Below, one piece after another: positions 1-9,366 of a stretch of 25,212 nt of DNA. How positions within the stretch are numbered: position 1 is the stretch's first letter; every line of letters begins with the position of its first letter. Where the stretch lies: NCBI GenBank assembly GCA_001970955.1, contig MPUH01001049.1, positions 1-25,212 on the forward strand. Direction: 5' to 3'. A model generated the notes under the pieces. The model saw nothing but the letters and a program-made list of their open reading frames with translations. It ran no database searches and had not been told where the DNA came from. Source of the DNA: Stentor coeruleus. Lineage: Eukaryota; Ciliophora; Heterotrichea; Heterotrichida; Stentoridae. The position numbers and the translations under genes are program-made.

Positions 1-931
1 ACTCACTGAATGCAGATTCATCAACAGAATCAATGATAAAATGATTGAGGCCTGTGAAAATACCTGCTTTTGCCAATCTTGTAGCCCCAACCATGACTGT
101 TAAATGCAACTTTTTATTATCTTTAATAGGGTCGAGTAAACCTTTTAAAAGATCTATTGCCTCATCGCAAAGTAAAGAATTTTTTGCATACAAATTGTTG
201 ATGATCCTATCGTACTCGTCAATTAATAGTATCACTCTTCTATTATAATGTCTATAAAGGATGTTTATTAACATTTTTAATGAATTCTTGATATCATTTT
301 CGTTAATTTCATCTATACAACCATTCACATACTTATACATAAGTTTGTATTCATTATGTAGGATGGTTTTTTTATCTGAATTCAGTATAAATTTTTGTCT
401 TTCGAATTCAGGTTGAAGCGCCATCGCAAATGCTTGAATCAGTTGAACTTCGGTTTTTATTCCTGGATCGTTAAATTTTATATTTATTACAGGGAATTGT
501 CCTTGGAAATTTATCATATTGTTTTTTTCGCTTGTGATTTGCTCTCCAGTTATTGGATCACGATAAATTTTTGAATTTGCGATTTTTAGGCCATTGAATA
601 GTTTTTTTTGACTTTGGCTCTCAAAGTCAGGGTCTCCTTCTTTATCATTAATATCAGCCCGAAAAAAAGTATCCAGCATGTCGATATTAAGTGATTTTCC
701 CCATCTTCTTGGGCGTGTAAATAAAAAATCTTGATTAAAACCATTCAGCAATTGTTCTATAAGTAATGACTTATCGATGAAGATGGATTCTGGGATGACC
801 AAATCCTCAAAACTTTTAATACCACAAGGAAACATTGTCTGCTTTCTGTTAGTGCTCTTTATTTCAGCGAAGTATCTAAGTACAGGAGTTCTGTTGAACG
901 AGCTAATCTTTACGATGAGTCTACCAAACAT
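1..931 (-). CDS. AAA-ATPase-like protein (PF09820-type), 5' part, left copy; runs off window edge
   Basis: Open frame from ATG at 931-929 to the left edge, 310 codons with no stop. The protein has a basic, Arg/Ser-rich N-terminus (MFGRLIVKISSFNRTP) that could be an organellar presequence. It continues with a segment around IPESIFIDKSLLIEQLLNG, a degenerate P-loop (FTRPRRWGKSLNIDML), a Walker B-like stretch (VILLIDEYDRIINNLYAKN) and a sensor-like region (TVMVGATRLAKAGIFTGLN). This order is typical of the AAA-ATPase-like family, which usually carries a C-terminal PD-(D/E)XK nuclease-like domain; that part would lie outside the window. An almost identical gene sits inverted at 24475-25212. The copies differ by about two dozen residues and one 3-codon indel, and both frames stay open, so both may be functional. 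Cellular role unknown; a link to mobile or multicopy DNA is inferred from the repeat context. Start chosen because it is the first in-frame ATG shared by both copies. Confidence 0.85.
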   Translation of the reverse strand, partial: MFGRLIVKISSFNRTPVLRYFAEIKSTNRKQTMFPCGIKSFEDLVIPESIFIDKSLLIEQLLNGFNQDFLFTRPRRWGKSLNIDMLDTFFRADINDKEGDPDFESQSQKKLFNGLKIANSKIYRDPITGEQITSEKNNMINFQGQFPVINIKFNDPGIKTEVQLIQAFAMALQPEFERQKFILNSDKKTILHNEYKLMYKYVNGCIDEINENDIKNSLKMLINILYRHYNRRVILLIDEYDRIINNLYAKNSLLCDEAIDLLKGLLDPIKDNKKLHLTVMVGATRLAKAGIFTGLNHFIIDSVDESAFSE

Positions 932-1384
932 TTATATTCTACCATTTTCTTATTTAATAGAACTATTCTAGATGTTTAAGTAATTTTTTTGATTATATAC
1001 TATTTGAAAGGTCAGCTAGTATTAAGTTGGCATGGTATAAATTTTGTTCGATCGAGGTTTGTTGTCCTACGATCTCATTCTTTAGGCAGATTCCGTATAT
1101 TAAATCACTTGTTGTCGCTGGCTATGTGACGTCTTTGCTGTTCTTTAGCGTTAAGATGATAGAAGCAAGTCTTATGCTCACCTTATTTTCTTGAGAAATC
1201 CAGCTGCTTTAGGCATGCTTTGAAGTTCTTATAGTGTTCGTAGCAAGCTGGGCATTTAGTTCTAGATGTGTTATAGGTACTTTCTGGTTTGGTACAAGCC
1301 AGACTTAACGCGGAGGATGGTTTCTGAGCGAAGTAGGCTTCCAAGGCTGGAAACTACACTGCCAAACAATAGTATCCATCCACT
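185..1384. repeat. Left arm of a long inverted repeat (pairs with 24021-25212)
   Basis: Reverse complement of the right end of the window, with scattered substitutions and a few indels (for example 9 nt in the ATPase N-terminus, near 866). It covers the ATPase 5' coding part and about 450 nt of leader. Similarity stops near 1384, where the right copy instead enters a second copy of a 40-nt motif. The repeat probably continues beyond 185 toward 1, but the right copy is cut by the window end. Confidence 0.93.
1019..1295. repeat. Leader repeat unit A (direct repeat with 1602-1901)
   Basis: About 277 nt upstream of the left ATPase gene. It shares many long blocks with 1602-1901 in the same orientation: a block around 'ctttaggcagattc', 'gatgatagaagcaagtctt', 'ctttaggcatg' and the terminal 'tttagttctagatgtg'. 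It is also present inverted at about 24111-24390. On the minus strand it reads as a short Cys-containing frame interrupted by TAA and TGA, so it is either a decayed coding piece or a non-coding leader. It is richer in G+C than the surrounding intergenic DNA. Confidence 0.85.
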
Positions 1385-1601
1385 GTCTGCCTGATCTATG
1401 TATGAATAATTTAGGTGTTGCTGAGAAGTCATAGTGGATAGCATTATCAAAGCTAGGAATATCAATTCCTCTTGCTGTAGCATCAGAGGTTATTAAGAAT
1501 TTCTTTTTTTTTGTTAAACAATGAATATAAGCTTGGAATAATAAATTAACCCCATCTGAGTTAAATCCTTTTAAATAGTATCAAATAGGAATTTTTAGTT
1601 A

Positions 1602-1901
1602 GTAATTAAGTTAGCATGGTTTAAATCTTGTCCAATCGAGGTTCTTTGTCCTATAATCTCTTTCTTTAGGCAGATTCGGTATATTAAATCACTCGTTATC
1701 GCTGGTTATGTGACTCTTTACTTGACTGAGGATGTCTTTACTATTTTTTTAGCGTCAAGATGATGGAAGCAAGTCTTGTGTTTACCTTATTTTCCTTGAA
1801 GAATCCAGTTTTCTTTAGGCATGTTTTGAAGTTTTTATAGTGCTCGTAGTAAACTAGGAATTTAGTTCTAGATGTGCTATGTGTGCTTTCTGTTTTGGTA
1901 C
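1602..1901. repeat. Leader repeat unit B (diverged direct copy of unit A)
   Basis: A more diverged copy of 1019-1295 with an internal insertion of about 20 nt near 1720-1745. Beyond 1901 it continues to about 1930 with a stretch (cagtgaatagatactatt) that matches the right-hand copy near 24021 rather than unit A. It has no ATPase coding sequence attached, so it looks like a solo remnant of the leader. It lies just downstream of the MYB gene. Confidence 0.8.
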
Positions 1902-1947
1902 AGTGAATAGATACTATTATTAAACAGTGAAAATCTTATATGCAAAA

Positions 1948-2074
1948 AATAAGCATTCAATAACTAAAGTTAATTATGATGATGATTAAGAAAAGTATCA
2001 TAGTTACCTATAATAAGCATTCAATAACTAAAGTTAATTATGATGATGATTAAGAAAAGTATCATAGTTACCTA
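1948..2074. repeat. 64-bp tandem duplication over the 3' end of the MYB gene
   Basis: Two copies (1948-2010 and 2012-2074) with a 64-nt period and no visible mismatch until the boundary. The right copy contains the last codons and stop of the MYB gene; the left copy lies downstream of the stop and repeats the codons for the terminal Asn-His-His-His-Asn and the stop. Either a very recent duplication or an assembly duplication. Confidence 0.9.
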
Positions 2075-2984
2075 GAATGGGCAAAGTAGGAAAATTAAAA
2101 ACTGATGATTCTGATAATAAAGCAGGGGAATCATGATCTTCATTTTCCTCAATTCTATGAAACCCTCTTGGGCTATTTGGAAGGGATTTTAAAATAGATT
2201 CCGATGTGGATTTGCTTAAAAAGCAATTTTCTTCAGGAAAGACGAATTTTTGAGTATTTTCTAGAAGGATCAAAGGATTCTGAGTAGATGCTATTGCTGT
2301 TATATATGGATCTAGCATTATGGGATCGCAGGGTCTTTTAGGAGAAGGGCATACAATTTCAATAGGCTGTGAAACTATAACTGATAAATGATGTTTAACA
2401 GGTGATACTTTATATTCTGTTGTCTTTTCAATTTCAATTTTATTTTTTAAGCGTTTCGATCTTCGTCTGCATAATAGTTACAATACACAACCTTCAGTAC
2501 TTTTATTTATTTTCCTTTTTCTATCATCATCAATATCAAGAATCATACTCGTCAATTTTTCATTCTGAATAATTTCTTGAACTGACAGTCTTATTTTTTG
2601 TTCTTCAGGCTTATTTCTATTATACCAACGTAATTTTCTTCGAATAGTACTATAAAAATGATTCTTAATTGCATTATCTGTCCTCCCTGGTAGAAATTTC
2701 GCTATCTCTGACCACTGATTCCCATACTGCAATTGATACTCAAAAATGAACTTTTCTTCAGCTTTTGACCAAAATTTTTTATCGATTTTTGGATCTAAGT
2801 GATTATGCCATCTCTCCCTACATTGTTTAGGTGTCCTTCCACGAATATTATAACGACTCACAAGCATTCGAGCAACAAGAGTCCATTCTTTTGTCCCAAA
2901 TTCTTCAACTAAACACTTTATCGCATCATCTTCCTATATAGGATTTACCTCAAGTCCCCATAGTTTTCTATTTGCACTTGACAT
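2034..2984 (-). CDS. R2R3-MYB DNA-binding protein (two 15-nt introns)
   Basis: Nuclear sequence-specific DNA-binding protein of the R2R3-MYB type, presumably a transcription regulator. Three exons give a 306-residue protein starting [15 protein letters not shown] repeat 1 spans about residues 7-60 with Trp9, Trp29 and Trp54 and the hallmark [11 protein letters not shown]. Repeat 2 spans about 61-110 with Trp67, Trp86 and Phe105 and the hallmark [15 protein letters not shown] basic cluster (RRSKRLKNK) just after the second intron could be a nuclear localisation signal, followed by a Ser/Pro/acidic tail without recognised domain. Without removing the introns at 2934-2948 and 2467-2481 the first Trp and the tail would be lost. 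The ATG at 2984-2982 is the first in frame. The TAA stop lies inside a 64-bp tandem duplication. Only two repeats are present, unlike three-repeat animal c-Myb. Target genes cannot be inferred. Confidence 0.92.
2467..2481 (-). other. 15-nt intron 2 of the MYB gene
   Basis: Reads gtaactattatgcag on the minus strand. Removal skips an in-frame TAA and joins the MYB domain to a 100-residue-scale tail that stays open to 2034. A at position 10. Confidence 0.82.
2934..2948 (-). other. 15-nt intron 1 of the MYB gene
   Basis: Reads gtaaatcctatatag on the minus strand. Removal eliminates an in-frame TAG and connects the ATG exon containing the first MYB Trp to the rest of repeat 1. A at position 10. 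Confidence 0.9.
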
Positions 2985-4458
2985 TTTATTTTTATGATTA
3001 TTTTCATATCGTATTTAGCAAAATATATTCAGTATAAACAATTTCAAAGAATGTATAAAAGTTATAAAAAATTATTTTTTAAAATAGGCAAAAATGGGTG
3101 AATATGTTTTTAGACTGGCTGATGAGTTTTGTTTTAGATGAGGAAAATTGTAAATGTATGATAATTTCATAAAAATATTATAGTGAGGTGTTGATATGCT
3201 TTTGAAGATCATTATGAATTTGACCGTTATTTTTTTATAAGTGATAGTTACTTGTACAGATGCTTTATTTAAGATTATTGAAGGAAGGTGATAGTATTAC
3301 TAATAGGAAGTGGATTTTAATTCATCTTTGAGTGATTTAAGGTAATTTAGGATAGATACTGAAAATAAAAGTTTTTCGATTTTCTAATTAGGATAACTAA
3401 CTAAAAGGTTATAAATTACTGAAGACTTTAAATATTATAATGGCACATAAAATCATTAATAATAATAATAAAAGTTTTGATTTAAATTCTTATTATATAA
3501 AGTAAAATGCCAATAGTAAAACTCTAACTTTTTCAGAATTTTATTTAGTTAATAAAGTAATATCATGATACTTATCAAAGTACTTGCGATGTATATATTC
3601 TCAGCATTTCAGATAATATTTAGTATTTAACGAAGTTCACAAAAAAAAATATTATGCATTTTTTTAAGGCAAATTATATTAAACAAAATTGTCTTTCCAA
3701 TTTATATAATCACAATAATTTCATACTCAGACTTTAAATCTATCTTGATCATGGCTAGAATTTGTGAAAAAGTTTCCTGAGAAAACGTTTTAAACTTTAT
3801 AAGTCAAAAATCTAAAAACTCTTTATTTAATTCAAAAAGTGATTCATTCAATAAATTATATTGCTTTTTATATACTTCCTTTAAGAATATTTTGCTAAAT
3901 TTCAATAATTTTTTTATTCAACTTCTATAACTAATAGAAAATTGCCTTAAGGGAAATATTTTTTAATCACACTAAAAATTTACTCATTTCAAAAAACAAT
4001 TTATTATCTCCATATATATTTACACTAATCTTATAATCATATTTCCTTTCTTAAAAGAACTAAATACTTTTTTCACCACCCATATTAATCAAAAGGCAGA
4101 CCTTAGTAAACTAAAACTCTACTTTCAATTTCTGTTTTCTTTTTTTGTGTATTTTTTTTTCTTATATCTTCAAAGACAATAATTCTTCCAGTTAATAAAT
4201 CTTTCTTTTTCTCTATTTGGCACTGAATTTGTATTGATGATAATTTAATTGGATAAACAATTTTTCTATGCAAGCTTTTATAATAAAGCATATCTTTTCA
4301 GGAAAAACAAACTTTAATATCATTTCTTGTTTTGCATAGCTTTGACAAATTTCCTATAATATAATAAAATCCGGTTTTCTCTTACTTTGCATGTTCATAA
4401 ATTATTTTATATAAAATTAAGAAATACATGTTACTACAAAATTTATTTATATTTGTTT
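2985..4458. other. Intergenic, A+T-rich; no convincing gene
   Basis: About 1.5 kb between the divergently placed MYB (minus) and RING (plus) genes, so it should hold both promoters. It is strongly A+T-rich with stops in all frames. A 62-codon Lys-rich frame at 4103-4291 on the minus strand, and an overlapping frame with a few protein-like stretches, could be a relic, but neither has a domain, a 15-nt intron or a convincing start. No RNA gene recognised. Confidence 0.6.
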
Positions 4459-5603
4459 ATGGTAAGTATTTTGGTTTTTATGATTCTTTTGGTAAAAGCG
4501 TGGACTAAGTGTTCAGTGTGCAACTTAGGAGGGAGTTTATGGTCATAGTAAAAATTACAAAGTAACTCAACATCTGATTTATACTGCCCATATACTTCTG
4601 TATGTAGTAACGGATGTTTCAAGTGCTCTAATAATAATTCTCAAGGTCAATGTATTGATACAAGTGTAGTGACGAATTGTGTAAGTAATACCGTATGATT
4701 AACATAGAGAATATGTTCTTCATCATATTATTCGACTTCTTCAGGAAATTTAGATATTGAAATACCTTTTGAAGTTTTATGCTATTGGCAATTAGACTTG
4801 AGGAGTTTTAATAAAAACACTGATTTTGTTGAGATTTCAATATCAGAGGCAACTATATCAGTAAGAAATATTTAGTTGAATGATATGATATTTGTTATTG
4901 TATATAGCATCCCTTATACAGATAGAATACCAAAACTTAGAGATTATATAGGATCTTTATACNGATATTTGTTATTGTATATAGCATCCCTTATACAGAT
5001 AGAATACCAAAACTTAGAGATTATATATAATTTATAATTCAGATANTACCAAAACTTAGAGATTATATAGGATCTTTATACACTCTAAATAGATCATATA
5101 TAAAACTACAAGGAAATTATGCAGTCGTAGCTTATTGGCAAGATTCAGCAAATGAGACAATGTTTTCATTAGAATGGGCTACACAAAATACAAGTAGTAG
5201 TTCAATTAAAATTTACCTAATTGTCGGAATTTTTGTTCCATGTTTTACCCTTTGTTGTTGTGTTTTATGCTTATATAGTTATTATAGAAGAAAAGTATCA
5301 AGAAGGGCTCAAGTACAAGTACATTATGAAGTAATGAATCATACTGAACAAATTAATGATTCTTATATAGAACAACAATTGCCTACAAAATATTTCCTTT
5401 TACAAGAAAAAATTACTTGTCCAATATGCTTTGATAAGTAATATTTATGAAGTTTTGTCTTAGGTGATCAAATTAGAGAAACTGATTGCAAACATAGCTT
5501 CCATGTTGATTGTATTGATGAATGGATTGAGTCAAAACCTTCACAATATGTTTGCCCTGTATGTAAAGCTAGACTTTTTGGTATTGAGCAGGAAGTTAAG
5601 TAA
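4459..5603 (+). CDS. Single-pass membrane protein with Cys-rich ectodomain and cytosolic RING-H2 finger (four 15-nt introns)
   Basis: Predicted membrane-anchored E3 ubiquitin ligase. After removing introns at 4548, 4693, 4861 and 5438 and an apparent assembly insertion (4963-5081), the gene encodes about 321 residues in one frame. It begins with a signal peptide (MVSILVFMILLVKAW), followed by a Cys-rich region to about residue 80 (CSVCNLGG, CPYTSVCSNGCFKCS) and a small luminal domain. One membrane helix (IYLIVGIFVPCFTLCCCVL) is followed by a basic stop-transfer segment (YYRRKVSRR). Near the C-terminus is a RING-H2 with CPICFDNFV, CKHSFHVDC, DEWI and CPVC, that is C3H2C3 ligands. The general plan (signal peptide, luminal domain, TM, RING-H2) resembles PA-TM-RING ligases, but the ectodomain is Cys-rich and not recognisably a PA domain. 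In the raw sequence the ORF looks broken by N bases at 4963 and 5046. Function as a ligase is inferred from the intact RING ligands. Confidence 0.9.
4548..4562 (+). other. 15-nt intron 1 of the RING gene
   Basis: gtaaaaattacaaag. Removal takes out an in-frame TAA and joins the signal-peptide exon (Cys-Ser-Val-Cys) to the Cys-rich region. A at position 10. Confidence 0.85.
4693..4707 (+). other. 15-nt intron 2 of the RING gene
   Basis: gtatgattaacatag. Contains in-frame TGA and TAG that are removed by splicing; the Cys-rich frame continues as RICSSS. A at position 10. Confidence 0.87.
4861..4875 (+). other. 15-nt intron 3 of the RING gene
   Basis: gtaagaaatatttag. Removes an in-frame TAG; the frame continues with LNDMIFVIVYSIPYTD. 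A at position 10. Confidence 0.87.
4963..5081. other. Probable assembly insertion with two N bases inside the RING gene
   Basis: N at 4963 and 5046 join partial copies of the flanking sequence: 4964-5028 repeats about 4885-4950, and 5047-5081 repeats 4929-4962. The 119-nt block is not a multiple of three. Deleting it leaves one frame, and the whole spliced gene then has an integral number of codons. Single N bases at both joins point to gap filling rather than biology. Confidence 0.88.
5438..5452 (+). other. 15-nt intron 4 of the RING gene, inside the RING finger
   Basis: gtaatatttatgaag. Removal turns a truncated CPICFDK-stop into CPICFDNFVLGD and restores the full RING-H2. A at position 10. 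Confidence 0.92.
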
Positions 5604-7040
5604 TTTTTATGTTTAAATTTTATTTGAATGAATTTTGTAAGAGATAAAGGAATTTATTAACTATATAAAATAGCTTGTCAATACTTTGTGAGGTTATTAC
5701 AAATCTAAACCCAAATGTTTAAATATTCAAATTATGAGATTTTACGAAGCTTGTGAATATAAAAAGAAATAAATAATGGTAAATTTATTCTTCATATATC
5801 ATAGAAATACTTAATTGAATGATAAACGCGACTCCGCTTAAAGACTGCTACGTCTAAAGTTAAGATGAAAATATTTCATAAAATCTATTACCTAAAGTTT
5901 TTCCTTTCCCTTATTTTTTGGATTCAAGGGAAAAATCCACTCAGAATGAATGCTGATAATCAATAAGCGATTTTTTTGGCTTATTTGTTATAATTTTTCT
6001 ATAGTATTGTAAAGATTCTTTCAGGAATTAATTGGCATTCACATTCTTTAAATCCTGTTTTGAAATATCAATCCAGTAAATTCTCATATCTTTTAACTTT
6101 TTTATTTTATCACAATAATTATAGTGATCAAATACAGGCTTATGAGTATTTTTTACTGTTCTCTTGTTTTACTTGAATAGGGAATAATAAATCTCTTTTT
6201 ATTTTTTTTGAACAACAGGTAAGTCTGTTTATGGTGTTTTTATTTGATTCTGATAATAAAAAACATTTTCTAATCACAAATGAAATAACTTTTGCCTTTA
6301 TTCTTCTTTTTTTTCCTTATAAAGAATTTTCTAGCATCATCTGGATTTTTTTGGGAAAGTTTTTCTGTCAAGTATGCATAAAAATCTTCATAAATATTAC
6401 TTTCGGAAATTTGTAGCAAGAAACTCTTAGAGAAAAGGCTTTTATATTTGTAGTATCAATGGGTTTTGGTTTTTCTCAAAATGGCTTAAGAATTTTGCAA
6501 TTTTTGTGACTTTTATTGTGTCTTTTTAGGAAATAAAGCTTCAAAGTGTATAGAACACCCTACTAATATCCTCAAAAAATCTAAGATGATATCTTGATCT
6601 TTTTGCATTGTCTTTAAAAACTGTAATCGATTTTATCTCCTGTGAAGAGAATTTACTTTTTAAACTTCACTTTCATTGAAACTTTTATCATCAGGTTTTT
6701 TATTTTTTTTAGAATTATAACAACTTCCAATCCCTGTTTCATCAATTCTTCGTTTGTTCATATCTATAAATTATAATATAAAATCTATGCATCCACAAAA
6801 AGATATTAAATTTTATTACTTTTTTTATTACCCATAACTAGTTCTTGATAGAATTTCATGTGAATAATTCAAAATAAACAAAATAAACAAAATAAAAAAA
6901 AAAATCCTATTAAGTTAAAGAGTAATTTAATACATGTAAAATCTTACACAAAATTTATTTCACAGTTATCTAAATAAAAATGAAATTCGAAATCATTTGG
7001 CTTAGTTTCAGATTATATATCACCATTAAGTTAATATAAT
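5604..7040. other. Intergenic with a possible decayed gene on the minus strand
   Basis: A+T-rich DNA between the RING gene and the first C2H2 gene. The only structure seen is the minus-strand relic at about 6270-6761, listed separately. A slightly more G+C-rich patch near 5826-5860 was not recognised as an RNA gene. Confidence 0.5.
6270..6761 (-). pseudogene. Possible broken coding sequence, family not recognised
   Basis: Three protein-like pieces follow one another on the minus strand but are separated by stops and frame changes: a start piece from ATG at 6761 (MNKRRIDETGIGSCYN), a middle piece with KDQDIILDFLRILVG, and a last piece with SNIYEDFYAYLTEKLSQK and NPDDARKFF ending in TAG at 6270. 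No GTA...AG 15-mer joins them. Composition and periodicity look more coding than the flanks. Chance open stretches in A+T-rich DNA remain a real alternative. Confidence 0.3.
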
Positions 7041-7364
7041 ATGGAAATTTTGACAGAAAAGATAATTATACTTTTTTGCTGCTCTCAGCCTGATTGCTTA
7101 AAAGAATACAAGTCAAAGTTTAATTTAAGCAGACATATGCAACTATGCCATTTGGAAAAGAAGCTTTTTGAATGCAAAATTTGTAAAAAAAGTTTGTCAT
7201 CCAAACACGTTCTCAAAGAGCATATGTTCAAGCATTCACATTCAAAACCGTACAAATGCAAAGTTTGTAAGAAACCTTTCAGACAATACAGCCTCCTTTG
7301 TTTGCATCGACGAAAGCACATCCCTACATATGTTGAGGCAATAGAAATGGAAGCAAAATTCTAA
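7041..7364 (+). CDS. Small three-finger C2H2 zinc-finger protein, paralogue 1
   Basis: A 107-residue protein made almost entirely of three C2H2 zinc fingers, probably a nuclear nucleic-acid-binding protein. Finger 1 is atypical, with Cys14-x4-Cys19-x12-His32-x4-His37 inside CCSQPDCLKEYKSKFNL. Finger 2 is classical (Cys45, Cys48, His61, His65; KICKKSLSSKHVLKEH). Finger 3 is classical (Cys73, Cys76, His89, His93; KVCKKPFRQYSLLCLHRRKH). The linker to finger 3 is HSHSKPYKC, close to the TGEKPYKC consensus. There is no intron and no extra effector domain. Two paralogues with the same register lie at 12806 (plus) and 19475 (minus). This copy is about four-fifths identical to the one at 12806, with the finger 2 and linker segment nearly unchanged, which implies purifying selection. 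An ATG starts the frame; TAA ends it. Targets unknown. Confidence 0.88.
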   Translation: MEILTEKIIILFCCSQPDCLKEYKSKFNLSRHMQLCHLEKKLFECKICKKSLSSKHVLKEHMFKHSHSKPYKCKVCKKPFRQYSLLCLHRRKHIPTYVEAIEMEAKF

Positions 7365-8289
7365 CTAAGTTTTAGCGAGAAATTAATTTTTAATTCTTGT
7401 TTATGTTTACTCATCTAAATCGGCAAATATAATACTTACTTACCATATCTTTTGAATATCTTAGCTAACATTTAGAGTGATGGTTTTTAAAAAATGATAT
7501 CTATGTTATGGTTTTGTTTAATATTCCTTGAGAAAAAAAATTGATGTTATGCTTTTTGGGATAAATAAACTTATGGAGGCTGTTATCTTACCCACCTTTA
7601 TATTTTTAGCCAAAAAGGAAGTAATTTTCTAAGGAGTTTATTTCAACTTATATCTAAATATACATACTTCTTATTAGAATAAGATAAGTTTATTAATTAG
7701 TATAATCCTTTTGAAGTTTGTAAAATATACTTTTGAATTTAAGGTGTTTTATGATTTAAGAAGGCTATCTATACATTAACCTTAGAAATCTAAAATAAAT
7801 TTATTATTAGAAAATATTCTAATAAGAATTTGTTAGAGAAGAAATGGCATCTAGAATTCATCTTAGATTATTTTGTTTGACACAAAAAAGATATAACTGG
7901 ATAATTATTATCCTAGTAAAGATCTGTAGTATAAATAGTTATAACTCAAAAACGAAGTCTTTATTTTATACCTTAATCCAAAAAGATGATGATTTATATA
8001 GGTTAATGCTTTAGATATCAAAGTTAGAAATTATATCAACAAAGAGAACTGGTTTGCATGAAACCTCAAAGTATGCTTAAAAATTCACAAAAAAACCATG
8101 AAATTTCAAATCTTTTAGGCTAGTTTCTTGGAATCTATGCTGAAGTGTGACATGGATGCATATAAAAGTTCTTTAATAATGGTATAAACTCTATTAGGAA
8201 AAGATATAAGGCCTTTTCATTAAGGATAAATCTAGCATAATTTGAGAAATTAAACTTCGTCAGATTAGTTTATATGCAAATGTTTTTTT

Positions 8290-8536
8290 GATGAAGTAGA
8301 AGCAGGATTTGAATTTTTCTATGAAAAATCATTAGGAACTTCTATTATGCATGATGCACTATCAAAAATAAAAGCATCAGACTTTGAAATATATACTTAA
8401 AATAATTGATGAAGAAAGGCTTTGCTATGAAATCATAACTAAGAAAATGATAGACTCATCGGAAATTATATTATAATTTCAGTATACAAACTATAAAAAA
8501 TCATTAGCTAGTCAATATGATTTTATGTTGGTGTAA
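8290..8536 (+). pseudogene. Decayed coding relic, faintly cullin-like
   Basis: One frame reads DEVEAGFEFFYEKSLGTS, then MHDALSKIKASDFEIYT to a stop. After a frame change it reads LKIIDEERLCYEIITKK, then MIDSSEIIL, a TAA, and YKKSLASQYDFMLV to TAA at 8534-8536. The pattern of a Phe/Tyr-rich helix, a charged helix and an 'EER' helix recalls the repeat before the cullin homology region, but the match is by eye and weak. No 15-nt intron joins the pieces, so it is a relic if it was ever a gene. Confidence 0.3.
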
Positions 8537-8610
8537 TGAGTATTGATAAACTATAAATACTATTCAATAACAAATATTTCTTAGTAATACCATTGATAAA
8601 TATTTTTAGT

Positions 8611-8700
8611 CTATTTGGTAGAAGTTCATTTTTCACCAACATTAGTATATTTTTTATTCTATTTGGTAGAAGTTCATTTTTCACTAACATTTGTATATTT
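8611..8700. repeat. 48-bp tandem duplication
   Basis: Two copies beginning ctatttggtagaagttc at 8611 and 8659, with a few substitutions between them, so the duplication is not brand new. Confidence 0.85.
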
Positions 8701-8913
8701 TCTATGTATTTTATAGTATTTAGTTAAGACAAGAATATTTTATATTTACTTTTCTCATATTCTGCCTATATATAAATTGAAGTAAACCAATACTCTAAAG
8801 CATTTTAGGCTTTATTAGCACTGAAACAATTTTGATTTCAATATTGAACTTAATTTAATGCTTTATAAACTATTAAAATATGATTATCAAGTTTAATCAG
8901 GGAATTTCTATTC

Positions 8914-9034
8914 CATTACAACTTTATTTTATTAGAATTTATCAAATTATCTTTTGGATTTGCTAATTTTTATTTCATTACAACTTATTTTATTAGAATT
9001 TATCAAATTATCTTTTGGATTTGCCAATTTTTAT
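8914..9034. repeat. About 62-bp tandem duplication
   Basis: Two copies beginning cattacaactt at 8914 and 8976, sharing a long block around atcttttggatttgc with a one-base indel and a few substitutions. Confidence 0.85.
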
Positions 9035-9273
9035 CTTTTGTATTTTTACTATTACAGCATTTTTCCTTTCGTTTTCCATTATACTATATTTTATTAAATA
9101 ATCAAAAATCAATATCATTGATTTTCAAAGGTAATAGTAAATAACTTATTCAAATATGAAATCATATAAGCTCAGCCAAAAGAATATTAGATTAATCAGA
9201 TAATTGCAATAACTGCAAATTTACTATAAACATCAAATATATTTAAATCGAATATATCAATGAAAATAGCTTT

Positions 9274-9366
9274 CTTAAAATCCTAAACAAATTAAGTTAC
9301 TTCAATAGTATATCAAATAACATCCTTAAAATTCTAAACAAATTAAGTTACTTCAATAGTATATCC
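9274..9366. repeat. 51-bp tandem duplication
   Basis: Two copies beginning cttaaaat at 9274 and 9325, both containing aaattaagttacttcaat, with few substitutions. Confidence 0.85.

Noticed and set aside
777..971. Plus-strand 64-codon frame, and its mirror at 24435-24620
   Set aside because: Antisense shadow of the ATPase coding sequence, present in both copies only because the gene is.
1271..1483. 70-codon frame on the minus strand in the ATPase leader
   Set aside because: Lies across repeat unit A and its edge; the reading frame is not kept in the right-hand copy and no domain is visible.
4103..4291. 62-codon Lys-rich minus-strand frame
   Set aside because: Simple composition in A+T-rich DNA, an in-frame stop just before the ATG, and only a weak GT...AG 15-mer upstream that lacks the GTA start seen in all other introns.
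6231..6416. 61-codon plus-strand Phe/Ile-rich frame
   Set aside because: Opposite strand to a more protein-like relic; composition expected from T-rich sequence.
7085..7321. Antisense frame over the first C2H2 gene
   Set aside because: Shadow of conserved Cys/His codons; not conserved in the other paralogues.
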